A stretch of DNA of 64,000 nt from Rhodobiaceae bacterium (GTDB lineage Bacteria > Pseudomonadota > Alphaproteobacteria > Parvibaculales > Parvibaculaceae), in assembly GCA_003330885.1 (NCBI GenBank), contig CP030277.1:620001-684000 (forward strand), given 5' to 3'. The position numbers and the translations under genes were made by a program. Under the pieces are notes generated by a model. That model had not been told where the DNA came from. It made no database searches and saw only the letters and a program-made list of their open reading frames with translations. Positions 1 to 7,308 of the stretch are shown one piece after another (position 1 is the stretch's first letter; each line of letters starts with the position of its first letter).

Positions 1-569
1 AACCCATGGCCGTCACCTCTTTCCTGGCGAAACTCGGCACCTCGGACGCGGCGGTCGCACGATCTGATCTGCAATTGCTGGCCGATGAGTTTGACCCGGG
101 TGAAGTGGGCCGCTCCGGTCACCGGTTTGATATGAAGGAGCTGGAGCGCGTCAATGCAGCCCTTATGCATATGACACCCTTCGCCGATGTTGCTGACAGG
201 CTGTCAGAGCGCGGTATAGACGGTGGGGCGGAGTTCTGGGACGCGGTACGTCCTAACCTCACTCTCTTTGACGGGGTGGCTGAATGGTGGCACGTCGCTC
301 ACGGTCCGGTTGAGCCGGTTATCGAAGCCGACGATGCTGGATTCATCACGGCAGCAGCGGCTGCTCTGCCCGCTGAGCCCTGGGATGAAACCACCTGGAA
401 GACCTGGACAACCACACTCAAGGAAGAGACTGGCCGCAAAGGCAAGGGGCTCTTCATGCCACTCAGACTGGCGCTCACCGGCCTTCGCCATGGACCTGAG
501 CTCGCAAACCTGCTACCTCTTCTCGGGCGCGAGCGGGCTTTGGCTCGTTTGGGCGGACAAAAGGCTTGA
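1..569 (+). CDS. gltX: Glutamate--tRNA ligase, C-terminal part (cut by window start)
   Basis: The reading frame is open from the first bases and ends with TGA at 567-569, so only the end of the gene is present. About 188 residues remain. They fit the C-terminal anticodon-binding helical domain of bacterial GluRS: an FDMKELERVNAA segment (the AFD/KL..LNA-type linker after the catalytic core), then DVADRLSERG, WDETTWKTW and GRKGKGLFMPLRLALTG. The last of these is the conserved region that ends GluRS proteins. The enzyme charges tRNA-Glu with glutamate in the cytoplasm. The Rossmann fold with HIGH and KMSKS lies outside the window. An internal ATG at 6 is not the true start. Family assignment is from recognised C-terminal motifs; GlnRS is excluded by the lack of a beta-barrel tail. 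Confidence 0.9.
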   Translation, partial: PMAVTSFLAKLGTSDAAVARSDLQLLADEFDPGEVGRSGHRFDMKELERVNAALMHMTPFADVADRLSERGIDGGAEFWDAVRPNLTLFDGVAEWWHVAHGPVEPVIEADDAGFITAAAAALPAEPWDETTWKTWTTTLKEETGRKGKGLFMPLRLALTGLRHGPELANLLPLLGRERALARLGGQKA

Positions 570-764
570 ATTTAGGCATTAACGGCGAGACCGATCCGAT
601 GAATATCATCAACGCGATCATTATTAAGGGTCTGATTATCAGCGGCTAATAGCATTGGCCGCCGCCGTTCGAGCACGTTTTCTTCAGAAATCCAGACGTA
701 AAGAACCGGCCGGCGGCAACGCAGGAACGGACGGCATGTTTTTGCCGAAACTTGGAACAAGAAA

Positions 765-2408
765 ATGAGCAAAGAACGGCTTTACCTCTTCGACACGACA
801 TTGCGCGACGGCGCGCAGACGCAAGGCGTCGACTTCTCTGTCGAGGACAAAAAGCTCATTGCGAGCCTTCTGGACAAGCTCGGGCTCGACTATGTCGAAG
901 GCGGTTACCCCGGGGCTAACCCCACGGATACGGATTTCTTCTCCACCGATCCCGGGCTGAAGCACGCGACCTTTACCGCGTTTGGCATGACCAAACGGGC
1001 AGGGCGGTCTGCGGATAATGACCCGGGCCTTGCTGCCATTCTCGACAGCTCAGCCTCGGCGGTATGCCTTGTCGCCAAAAGCTGGGATTTCCATGTGGAT
1101 GTGGCGCTGGGCATCACCAATGACGAAAACCTGGAGACCATCACAGACAGCGTACGTGCGATTGTCGCGCGGGGCCGCGAGGCCATGATCGACTGCGAGC
1201 ACTTCTTCGATGGCTATAAGGCAAACCCGGACTACGCACGCGCCTGCGTAAAGGCGGCGCTTGACGAAGGCGCACGCTGGGCGATCCTCTGTGACACGAA
1301 TGGCGGCACGCTGCCCAACGAGGTGGAACAGATCGTGACGGATCTCACGAAGGACTTCCCTGGAGACCGGCTTGGCATTCATTGTCACAATGACACAGAG
1401 AACGCTGTGGCAAACACACTTGCTGCGGTGCGCGCCGGCGTACGTCAGGTGCAGGGTACCTTGAATGGATTGGGCGAGCGCTGCGGCAACGCCAATATGG
1501 TCTCGCTCATCCCAACTTTCCTCTTGAAGCCGGAATATGCGGATCGCTTTGAAATCGGCGTCACGGAAGAGCAGCTCAAAGACATCACCCATGTGTCACG
1601 CACACTGGATGAATTGCTGAACCGCGCACCGGATCGATACGCGCCCTATGTTGGTGAGAGCGCCTTTGCATCAAAGGCGGGCATTCACGTATCAGCCATC
1701 ATGAAAAACCCGGCGACTTACGAACATGTGGAGCCGGAGAGTGTGGGTAATAAACGCCACATCTCTGTCTCAGATCAGTCTGGCCGTTCGAACGTTCTAG
1801 CTCAGCTTGAGGCTGCGGGCATCGATGTGGACAGCAAAGACTCGCGTATCAACCGTTTGCTTGATGAAGTAAAAGAGCGGGAATATCTCGGCTACTCCTA
1901 TGACGGCGCTGAGGCATCCTTTGAGCTTCTTGCGCGCCGCATGCTGGGGCAGGTCCCGGAATATTTCACCGTCAACTCATTCCGCGTGCTTATCGAGCGT
2001 CGCTACAACGCGGTGGGAGAGTTGGTCACCGTTTCCGAAGCAACGGCGAAGGTCGTGGTGGATGGGGAACAGTTCATCTCTGTCGGCGAAGGGAACGGCC
2101 CTATCAACGCTCTCGATGAAGCGCTGCGCAAGGACCTAGGAAAATATCAGTCCTATATCGATGAAATCCGTCTCGTGGACTTCAAGGTGCGTATCCTCAC
2201 TGGGGGCACAGAAGCGGTCACTCGCGTGCTGATCGAAAGTGCAGATGCCGACGGCACCCGCTGGTTCACTGTCGGCGTTTCCCCCAACATTGTGGATGCC
2301 TCCTTCCAGGCCCTGACGGACAGCATCACCTACAAGCTGTTGCGAGATGATGCGCCTGCGCCGCTCACGTCCGGCAGTCAGGCAACGCTCAAACAGCCTG
2401 GACGCTGA
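765..2408 (+). CDS. cimA: (R)-citramalate synthase
   Basis: The 547-residue protein has a DRE-TIM metallolyase core and a C-terminal LeuA-type allosteric domain. The LFDTTLRDGAQ motif is at residues 8-18, and the metal-binding HCHND is near 206, preceded by LGIH and followed by TENAVANT. The N-terminus KERLYLFDTTLRDGAQTQGV and the overall length fit the citramalate synthase branch rather than 2-isopropylmalate synthase or homocitrate synthase. The reaction condenses pyruvate with acetyl-CoA to (R)-citramalate, giving a threonine-independent route to 2-oxobutanoate and isoleucine. The gene stands alone, 195 bp after gltX and convergent with a TetR gene only 5 bp away. It could in principle be misassigned within the LeuA family, but the sequence type is distinctive. 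Confidence 0.9.
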   Translation: MSKERLYLFDTTLRDGAQTQGVDFSVEDKKLIASLLDKLGLDYVEGGYPGANPTDTDFFSTDPGLKHATFTAFGMTKRAGRSADNDPGLAAILDSSASAVCLVAKSWDFHVDVALGITNDENLETITDSVRAIVARGREAMIDCEHFFDGYKANPDYARACVKAALDEGARWAILCDTNGGTLPNEVEQIVTDLTKDFPGDRLGIHCHNDTENAVANTLAAVRAGVRQVQGTLNGLGERCGNANMVSLIPTFLLKPEYADRFEIGVTEEQLKDITHVSRTLDELLNRAPDRYAPYVGESAFASKAGIHVSAIMKNPATYEHVEPESVGNKRHISVSDQSGRSNVLAQLEAAGIDVDSKDSRINRLLDEVKEREYLGYSYDGAEASFELLARRMLGQVPEYFTVNSFRVLIERRYNAVGELVTVSEATAKVVVDGEQFISVGEGNGPINALDEALRKDLGKYQSYIDEIRLVDFKVRILTGGTEAVTRVLIESADADGTRWFTVGVSPNIVDASFQALTDSITYKLLRDDAPAPLTSGSQATLKQPGR

Positions 2409-2413
2409 TCCGG

Positions 2414-3001
2414 TTACTGCTTGGCAGACAGGCTGACGATGAAGTGCCGGATGGAGGCTTCCAATTCGCTTTGAGGCACCCGTCGGCTGCTGTGCAATGC
2501 CACCAACGCAGCCTCCGCAAGGACAGCATTCAGAAAGCGTGCCGATAGTTCAATTGACGGTACGTCGATCTCGCCGGCTTCATTCGCCGCTTTGAGCCCC
2601 GCCGTCATGAGGCCAAGGCTTGTTTCAGCCTCCAGGTCTCGTGCCCGTTCCCAGCCCAGCACCTGTGGCGCCTGATCAATCAGGATCGTGGCGATTTGGG
2701 GTTTGCGGACTTCCTTCAGCCAGGAGAGGCAGGCATTGATCAGGCTCTCCAGAGGCGAGTCTGATTTCTTCGCGGCGCGGCCCGATCGCAGGATGGCCCC
2801 ATCAGATGTGGCGACGAACACGGCTTCGAACACATCCCGTTTCGTGGGGAAGTGATAGTACATGGCCCCCCGGCTGACGCCCGCGGCGGCCAGGATGTCA
2901 TCGGTGGATGTTCCCTCAAACCCTTGGGTCACAAAGAGTTTTTCGGCTGAGCTGATAAGGGACGCGCGTGTCGCGGTACGTCTTTCTGATTGAGTCGCCA
3001 T
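2414..3001 (-). CDS. TetR/AcrR family transcriptional regulator
   Basis: The 195-residue protein starts MATQSERRTATRASLISSAEKLF, a standard TetR helix 1. The helix-turn-helix follows at about residues 30-57 (TDDILAAAGVSRGAMYYHFPTKRDVFEA). The C-terminal two thirds form the usual all-helical ligand and dimer domain, which gives no ligand clue. It is transcribed away from the small NTF2-like gene at 3074. Only 72 bp separate the two starts, and that gap holds a 23-bp inverted repeat (3034-3056) of TetR-operator form. I infer that it represses both itself and the NTF2-like gene. Confidence 0.9.
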   Translation of the reverse strand: MATQSERRTATRASLISSAEKLFVTQGFEGTSTDDILAAAGVSRGAMYYHFPTKRDVFEAVFVATSDGAILRSGRAAKKSDSPLESLINACLSWLKEVRKPQIATILIDQAPQVLGWERARDLEAETSLGLMTAGLKAANEAGEIDVPSIELSARFLNAVLAEAALVALHSSRRVPQSELEASIRHFIVSLSAKQ

Positions 3002-3033
3002 AAACCCACTTTACATCAACTCTCTGCAAAGAT

Positions 3034-3056
3034 AAAACCGACAGACAGTCGGTTTT
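3034..3056. promoter_or_regulatory. Palindromic operator, probably for the adjacent TetR regulator
   Basis: Perfect 9-bp arms (AAAACCGAC / GTCGGTTTT) flank a 5-bp AGACA centre. The core ACCGAC...GTCGGT resembles many TetR-family operators. It sits between the divergent starts of the TetR gene (3001) and the NTF2-like gene (3074), 17 bp upstream of the latter, so a bound repressor could block both promoters. Binding is inferred from position and symmetry. Confidence 0.75.
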
Positions 3057-3073
3057 TATATTGGAGAAAATTG

Positions 3074-3445
3074 ATGAAAAATTACCCCGAACATTTCGAT
3101 CACATGCTGGCAGCTTGGAACGAACACGATCTGTCCAAGGTTCGTGGGCACCTTGAAAAGGCGGTGGCACCAGACGTGCATTTTCTCGATCCAAGTAAGG
3201 ACGTGACGGGCATTGATGCATTCGTTGAGATGGTCCACGAGTTTCGGACGGAAATTGTACCAGACGCCGTGAACTCTCGAGCCAGCGGCGTAGACTCACA
3301 CAACGGCTTGTATCGCTACAATTGGGCTATACATAGTAAAGGCGAATTGGTCATGACCGGATTCGATATGTGCATGACGAACGATGACGGCATGATTTCG
3401 AAAGTCTATGGTTTCTTCGGACCTTTGCCTGAACTTGAGTCCTGA
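3074..3445 (+). CDS. NTF2-like (SnoaL-type) small protein
   Basis: The 123-residue protein begins MKNYPEHFDHMLAAWNEHDL, the usual first helices of the NTF2/SnoaL fold, followed by the strand pattern ending in DMCMTNDDGMISKVYGFFGPL. The start at 3074 is chosen because a GGAG Shine-Dalgarno element lies 8 bases upstream and the fold begins there; an upstream in-frame start at 2990 would run through the operator. NTF2-like proteins serve as small-molecule binders, cyclases, isomerases or hydrolases, so the fold alone does not give the substrate. It is probably the target gene of the divergent TetR regulator. Confidence 0.8.
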   Translation: MKNYPEHFDHMLAAWNEHDLSKVRGHLEKAVAPDVHFLDPSKDVTGIDAFVEMVHEFRTEIVPDAVNSRASGVDSHNGLYRYNWAIHSKGELVMTGFDMCMTNDDGMISKVYGFFGPLPELES

Positions 3446-3465
3446 TTTTCAGCCCGACGCTAAAG

Positions 3466-3491
3466 CGGAAGCCCGCTCAGCCGGGCTTCCG
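3466..3491. terminator. Strong hairpin between NTF2-like gene and rarD
   Basis: A perfect 10-bp stem (CGGAAGCCCG / CGGGCTTCCG) encloses a 6-base CTCAGC loop, starting 20 bp after the NTF2-like stop. There is no T-run after the stem. It may act as a terminator, an mRNA 3' end stabiliser, or a structure just ahead of the rarD GTG start at 3508. Confidence 0.45.
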
Positions 3492-3507
3492 AACATGGTG
3501 AGCTGGG

Positions 3508-4434
3508 GTGAGTACAAATTCGGAGAAGGATGTTGGCCGTGAGGCCCTTTTGGGCGGCATCGGCGCAGCGTCTGGGTATGCCTTCTGGGGCCTGACCGTT
3601 ATTTTCTACAAACAGCTCACCCACGTGTCGGCCTACGAGGTTCTGGCACACCGCACGCTGTGGAGCGTGCTCCTGACAGTGGGGCTGATCTTTCTGTTTA
3701 ACCGCCGGGCCGCCTTTGTTGCGGCACTTACGAACAAGCGGCTGCTCCTGACTCTGACCGCGACAAGCCTGATCATCGGCACCAACTGGTTTGTCTTCAT
3801 CTATTCGATCAATGAAGAGCGGGTGCTGGAAACGAGCCTTGGCTACTATATCAACCCGCTCATCAGCGTGTTGATCGGGGTTGCCTTTCTGTCGGAAAAA
3901 CTGACGAGGCCGCAGATCGCAGCTGTTGTGCTGGCAGCGATTGGCGTCCTCATCATGACCATTGATTTTGGCGAGGTCCCGTGGATATCGCTCTTTCTCG
4001 CCGTAACTTTTGCGATCTACGGATATCTGCGCAAAATCACGAAGGTTGCCCCCCTTGAAGGGCTCGCCATTGAGGTGATCATCCTATTGCCGTTTGCCAT
4101 AGGCTATCTGGCCTTCATGGAAAGCGGCGCGGGAACAGCTCTCATGCATGAAGGCTCTTGGACTGTCTTCCTGCTGATGCTGGCAGGACCCATGACAGTC
4201 ATCCCGCTCTTCTTGTTCAACTATGGGGCACAGCGCATTCGCTTGGCCACCCTGGGCCTGATGCAATACCTCGCCCCGACAGTTCAACTGGTGATCGCAG
4301 TCTGGATGTATGGCGAAGCGCTGACAGACACCCATCTTGTGACTTTCGGTCTCATCTGGGCGGGCCTGGCGCTCTTCAGCTGTGATACCTGGCGGCGCGA
4401 GCGGGAACTCCGCCGTGTCGCGCGGTCAACGTAG
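3508..4434 (+). CDS. rarD: RarD-type EamA family permease
   Basis: The 308-residue membrane protein shows ten hydrophobic segments, as expected for the drug/metabolite transporter superfamily. It carries the RarD signature start (GYAFWGLTVIFYKQLTHVSAYEVLAHR) and the mid-protein NWFVFIYSIN and LGYYINPLISVLIG. RarD was named from chloramphenicol sensitivity; its physiological substrate is not established. The start is GTG at 3508, which is the one that places the first TM segment correctly. It is probably a single transcription unit. Confidence 0.88.
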   Translation: MSTNSEKDVGREALLGGIGAASGYAFWGLTVIFYKQLTHVSAYEVLAHRTLWSVLLTVGLIFLFNRRAAFVAALTNKRLLLTLTATSLIIGTNWFVFIYSINEERVLETSLGYYINPLISVLIGVAFLSEKLTRPQIAAVVLAAIGVLIMTIDFGEVPWISLFLAVTFAIYGYLRKITKVAPLEGLAIEVIILLPFAIGYLAFMESGAGTALMHEGSWTVFLLMLAGPMTVIPLFLFNYGAQRIRLATLGLMQYLAPTVQLVIAVWMYGEALTDTHLVTFGLIWAGLALFSCDTWRRERELRRVARST

Positions 4435-4592
4435 AACGCTCCAGGTACGAATCAATTGATCTGTCTGCCTGACGGGCCTAGCCTCCTTTTAAGGCTTGGC
4501 TCGAGCCTCCCCCCTCCATTGGGGAAGCATTGCACATGTAGGGTACCCAACTCATCGAACCATCTGTTCGAGCATGCGCATAAGGAGGGATT

Positions 4593-4700
4593 GTGACGAC
4601 CGCTCGCAATAGGAGGTTCTCGTATGAGACTAACTGCCCCAATCTATCGACTAAAGCGTCAGGCAAAACTGCTGGCGCGCAAAACCGGCGTCCCGCTTAA
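4593..4700 (+). CDS. Possible 35-codon leader ORF overlapping the DnaB-like gene
   Basis: A GTG at 4593 is preceded by a very strong AAGGAGGG (about 4583-4590). The frame stays open for 35 codons and ends TAA at 4698-4700, about 75 bases inside the next gene in another frame. The downstream gene has its own AGGAGG before ATG 4624. The peptide begins MTTARNRRFSYETN and resembles nothing I know. It could couple translation or be chance. Support is the ribosome binding site only. Confidence 0.25.
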   Translation: MTTARNRRFSYETNCPNLSTKASGKTAGAQNRRPA

Positions 4701-5337
4701 CGAAGCGCTCAACCAGGTTGCCAAAGAAGAAGGCTTCACCAGTTGGAGTCTTCTTGCGAGCCGCTATGCTTCGGAGCGTCCCGCTTTTCACATTTTGTCA
4801 GGACTGCAGCCAGGAGATCTGGTGCTGTTGGGGGCCCGGCCGGAACATGGCAAGACCCTGATGGCGCTTGAGATCATTACCGAAGCCATCAAGGACGGTG
4901 CAGAGGGCGCATTTTTCACGCTGGATTACAACGAAGAAGACGTAGCTCATCGCCTGCAATCCATTGGCAGTGGCCCGCAAAAACTGGGTGCGGCCTTGCT
5001 CGTCGATACATCTGACGACATCGACGCGCACTACATCGTCGACCGGCTAAAAGAGAAGCCGCGCGGCACGGTGGTTGCTATCGACTATCTGCAGATCCTG
5101 GATCAACGCCGGAGTAGCCCAGAGATCAATCAGCAGATTGAGGCGTTAAGAAGGTTCGCCAACGAGGCCGGTCACATCATCATTCTGATCTCTCAGATTG
5201 ACCGGAAATATGAGTTGGCGGCAGATGACCTTCCAACTTTGGCAGACGTGCGTACACCCAATCCGCTCGACCTGTCGCTCTTCACCAAGTCCTGCTTTCT
5301 GAGCGAAGGTGAAGTGAAGCTTGAGGCTGTCGCCTGA
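4624..5337 (+). CDS. Small DnaB-helicase-like RecA-fold ATPase
   Basis: The 237-residue protein has two parts. Residues 1-50 contain KRQAKLLARKTGVPLNEALN and GFTSWSLL, which matches the GF.SW..L pattern of the small helical domain (Glyoxalase_8-like) found at the front of several bacterial proteins. Residues 55-235 resemble the C-terminal domain of replicative helicase DnaB: Walker A GARPEHGKT (70-78), Walker B VVAIDYLQIL (150-159), and ISQIDR followed by LADVRTPNPLDLS, which correspond to DnaB motifs H3 and H4. The DnaB N-terminal primase-interacting domain is missing, so it is not the cell's main helicase. The gene is alone, with a strong AGGAGG ribosome site, and convergent with a LOG-family gene. 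Its biological role is unknown. Confidence 0.75.
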   Translation: MRLTAPIYRLKRQAKLLARKTGVPLNEALNQVAKEEGFTSWSLLASRYASERPAFHILSGLQPGDLVLLGARPEHGKTLMALEIITEAIKDGAEGAFFTLDYNEEDVAHRLQSIGSGPQKLGAALLVDTSDDIDAHYIVDRLKEKPRGTVVAIDYLQILDQRRSSPEINQQIEALRRFANEAGHIIILISQIDRKYELAADDLPTLADVRTPNPLDLSLFTKSCFLSEGEVKLEAVA

Positions 5338-5349
5338 TCACATAAACTT

Positions 5350-5375
5350 GGAGCCGGGACAATTGTTCCGGTTCC
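5350..5375. terminator. Hairpin between convergent genes
   Basis: GGAGCCGGGAC and GTTCCGGTTCC pair over 11 positions (including G-U pairs) around an AATT loop. The hairpin lies between the DnaB-like gene (ends 5337) and the convergent LOG gene (ends 5396). No T-run is present on the plus strand. A bidirectional terminator role is inferred from position. Confidence 0.4.
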
Positions 5376-5395
5376 GCCAACCCCGCGTGTTCTCT

Positions 5396-5944
5396 CTACA
5401 GCGCCGCTTCAATCCGGGGAAGGACGTCTTCCACCCGATCTACAACCGCATATTGCGCGCGGATTGACGACTGAACGAAACCTTGGTCCATCATATGGTC
5501 AAACAGGCCGATCAGCGGATCCCAGAAACCGTTGAGATTGAGAAAGAGGATGGGGCGGTTGTGCCGTCCGAGCTGTGCCCAGGTGAGCATCTCGATCACT
5601 TCTTCTAGTGTTCCTATGCCGCCGGGCAGGGCGAGAAAGGCGTCGGCGCGATCAAACATCTTCTGTTTGCGCTCATGCATGGAGCCAACCACCAGAAGCT
5701 CACTCACCTCATTGTAAGCGATCTCCTTGGTCTGCAGAAAACCGGGAATAATGCCGGTTACGTGGCCACCTTCAGCCATGACCGTTCGGGCACAAATGCC
5801 CATAAGGCCGATACCGCCACCGCCATAAACAAGCCCCACATCACTTTGAGCAAAGGTTCGGCCAAGGCTTTCCGCCATTTCAGAGAAGTTGGGCGCGTCC
5901 CCTTTGCTGGAGCCGCAATAAACACAGACATTTAGGCGGGGCAT
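5396..5944 (-). CDS. LOG family protein (cytokinin riboside 5'-monophosphate phosphoribohydrolase-like)
   Basis: The 182-residue protein has the full LOG signature: VCVYCGSSKG at the start, GLVYGGGGIGLMG (37-49), HERK near 90-93, and the catalytic/nucleotide motif PGGIGTLEE at 107-115. Members cleave the N-glycosidic bond of nucleoside 5'-monophosphates, releasing ribose 5-phosphate; in bacteria the natural substrate may be AMP or modified AMP. The start at 5944 (MPRLNVCVY) is chosen because the family begins there; an upstream in-frame start at 6082 would add 46 residues without family match. Confidence 0.9.
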   Translation of the reverse strand: MPRLNVCVYCGSSKGDAPNFSEMAESLGRTFAQSDVGLVYGGGGIGLMGICARTVMAEGGHVTGIIPGFLQTKEIAYNEVSELLVVGSMHERKQKMFDRADAFLALPGGIGTLEEVIEMLTWAQLGRHNRPILFLNLNGFWDPLIGLFDHMMDQGFVQSSIRAQYAVVDRVEDVLPRIEAAL

Positions 5945-6167
5945 GCGGTCTCCTGCTATTTTCGATCTGAAGGGCTCCAAATTGGTGCCGTATTTGCACT
6001 CTAACGTCATGAACACTGTGTACTGTGACCTGCGTCCCAGTGCGGAACAGGTATTAACCATGCGCGTGGCCGAGGGAAGCATTTTTCGTCAGGCCAGGTA
6101 GCATGGGCCGGTAGACTAGTCGGCAGAATAACCAAGACGGAAGAAACCGAAAGAGGGGTCTGTGCCA

Positions 6168-7133
6168 ATGTCATCGCGAAACCTAGCCATTGGCGGCGCG
6201 GCAGCCGCGGCAATCATCGCCATCATCATCGCTTTGTTCCTGTTTATGGGCGGGGATGAAGAAACCGAAACGGTGGCCACGACCCAAATAGGCCAGTCTC
6301 AGCAGACCCAGCCGACAGAAGAAGTTGCTGAGAAAACTGTTCCGACCTTCGACATTGTCCGTGTTGAACGAGACGGCATGGCCGTGATCGCCGGCCGCTC
6401 GGAACCGCAGGCGACGATAACGCTTAAAAGAAACGGAACCGCCATCGCGACGGCCGACGCAGACGGTCGCGGCGAGTGGGTGATTGTTCTGGATACGCCA
6501 TTGGCGCCCGGCGACGTGGAGCTCACGCTCACCGCACGCAACCCAGACGGCAGTGAGATTGACTCCACCCAGTCAGTATCCGTTTCCGTTCCTGAACAGG
6601 AAGGTGGACAGGCATTGGTTGTGTTGGCGGAGCCCGGCAAAGCGAGCCGCGTTTTGCAAGGCCCTGGTGTGCCATCAGATGCGGGAAATCTTGTTCTCGA
6701 AGCGGTCGACTATGACGAGAATGGCAACGTCATCATTTCCGGTATCACGGAACCAAACAGCACAGTTCGGATCTACCTGAACGACAAACCGATCGGGGAC
6801 GCCGTAGCTGACGGGGAAGGCCGCTGGGAACTTCGTCCGAACGGCGCAGTGGAACCAGGTACCTACACCATGCGGATCGACCAGCTGGATGCCAATGGTC
6901 AGGTCTCCGCTCGCGTTGAAGTGCCGTTCGAGCGCGGTGTGGCGGAAGATGTCCGCCGCCAGATCGCTGAGGGTCAGGTGGTCATCCAGCCCGGCAACAA
7001 TCTCTGGAACATTGCTCGCCAGCTCTATGGCAGCGGCTATCGCTATACGACAATCTATCAGGCGAATCGGGACCAGATCCGCGATCCAAACCTGATCTAT
7101 CCAGGACAGGTTCTCTCCACGCCTGCTCAATAG
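6168..7133 (+). CDS. Membrane-anchored LysM protein with Ig-like domains
   Basis: The roughly 321-residue protein has an N-terminal membrane anchor (residues about 7-30, rich in Ala and Ile, ending FLFMGG). An acidic/Gln-rich linker follows, then two bacterial Ig-like repeats. The repeats are visible as PQATITLKRNGTAIATADADGRGEW and PNSTVRIYLNDKPIG...DGEGRWELRP. The C-terminal LysM domain begins VIQPGNNLWNIARQLYG and ends IYPGQVLSTPA. LysM binds peptidoglycan glycan chains, so it probably sits in the periplasm tied to the inner membrane. ATG 6168 is preferred over GTG 6162 because of spacing from GAGGGG. A strong terminator follows at 7222. Confidence 0.85.
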   Translation: MSSRNLAIGGAAAAAIIAIIIALFLFMGGDEETETVATTQIGQSQQTQPTEEVAEKTVPTFDIVRVERDGMAVIAGRSEPQATITLKRNGTAIATADADGRGEWVIVLDTPLAPGDVELTLTARNPDGSEIDSTQSVSVSVPEQEGGQALVVLAEPGKASRVLQGPGVPSDAGNLVLEAVDYDENGNVIISGITEPNSTVRIYLNDKPIGDAVADGEGRWELRPNGAVEPGTYTMRIDQLDANGQVSARVEVPFERGVAEDVRRQIAEGQVVIQPGNNLWNIARQLYGSGYRYTTIYQANRDQIRDPNLIYPGQVLSTPAQ

Positions 7134-7221
7134 GGCTTACTTGAGCGCCTTTGGACCCGGCGGCAAAGGCCCCCTTGGCACGAAGGTGCATAGGCCCTAA
7201 ATAGTGAGTACGCTTGTTTCC

Positions 7222-7253
7222 CACCCCGGTCTCTCAGGCCGGGGTGTTTTCTT
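7222..7253 (+). terminator. Rho-independent terminator after the LysM gene
   Basis: An 8-bp GC-rich stem (CACCCCGG / CCGGGGTG) with a 9-base loop is followed directly by TTTTCTTCT. It ends the LysM transcript before the ABC exporter gene. A weaker hairpin (GCCTTTG / CAAAGGC) lies at 7147-7170 just after the stop codon. Confidence 0.8.
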
Positions 7254-7308
7254 CTGCATTCTGCGAAAATCTGAAGAGATAGAGTGAACGGGCACCAGAG
7301 GAGGGCGC

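Noticed and set aside
570-764. Gap between gltX and cimA examined for a leader peptide or riboswitch
   Set aside because: No run of Ile/Leu codons, terminator pair or conserved riboswitch core was seen.
7147-7170. Hairpin after the LysM stop
   Set aside because: The stem is only 7 bp with a 10-base loop and no T-run; the hairpin at 7222 is a better terminator.
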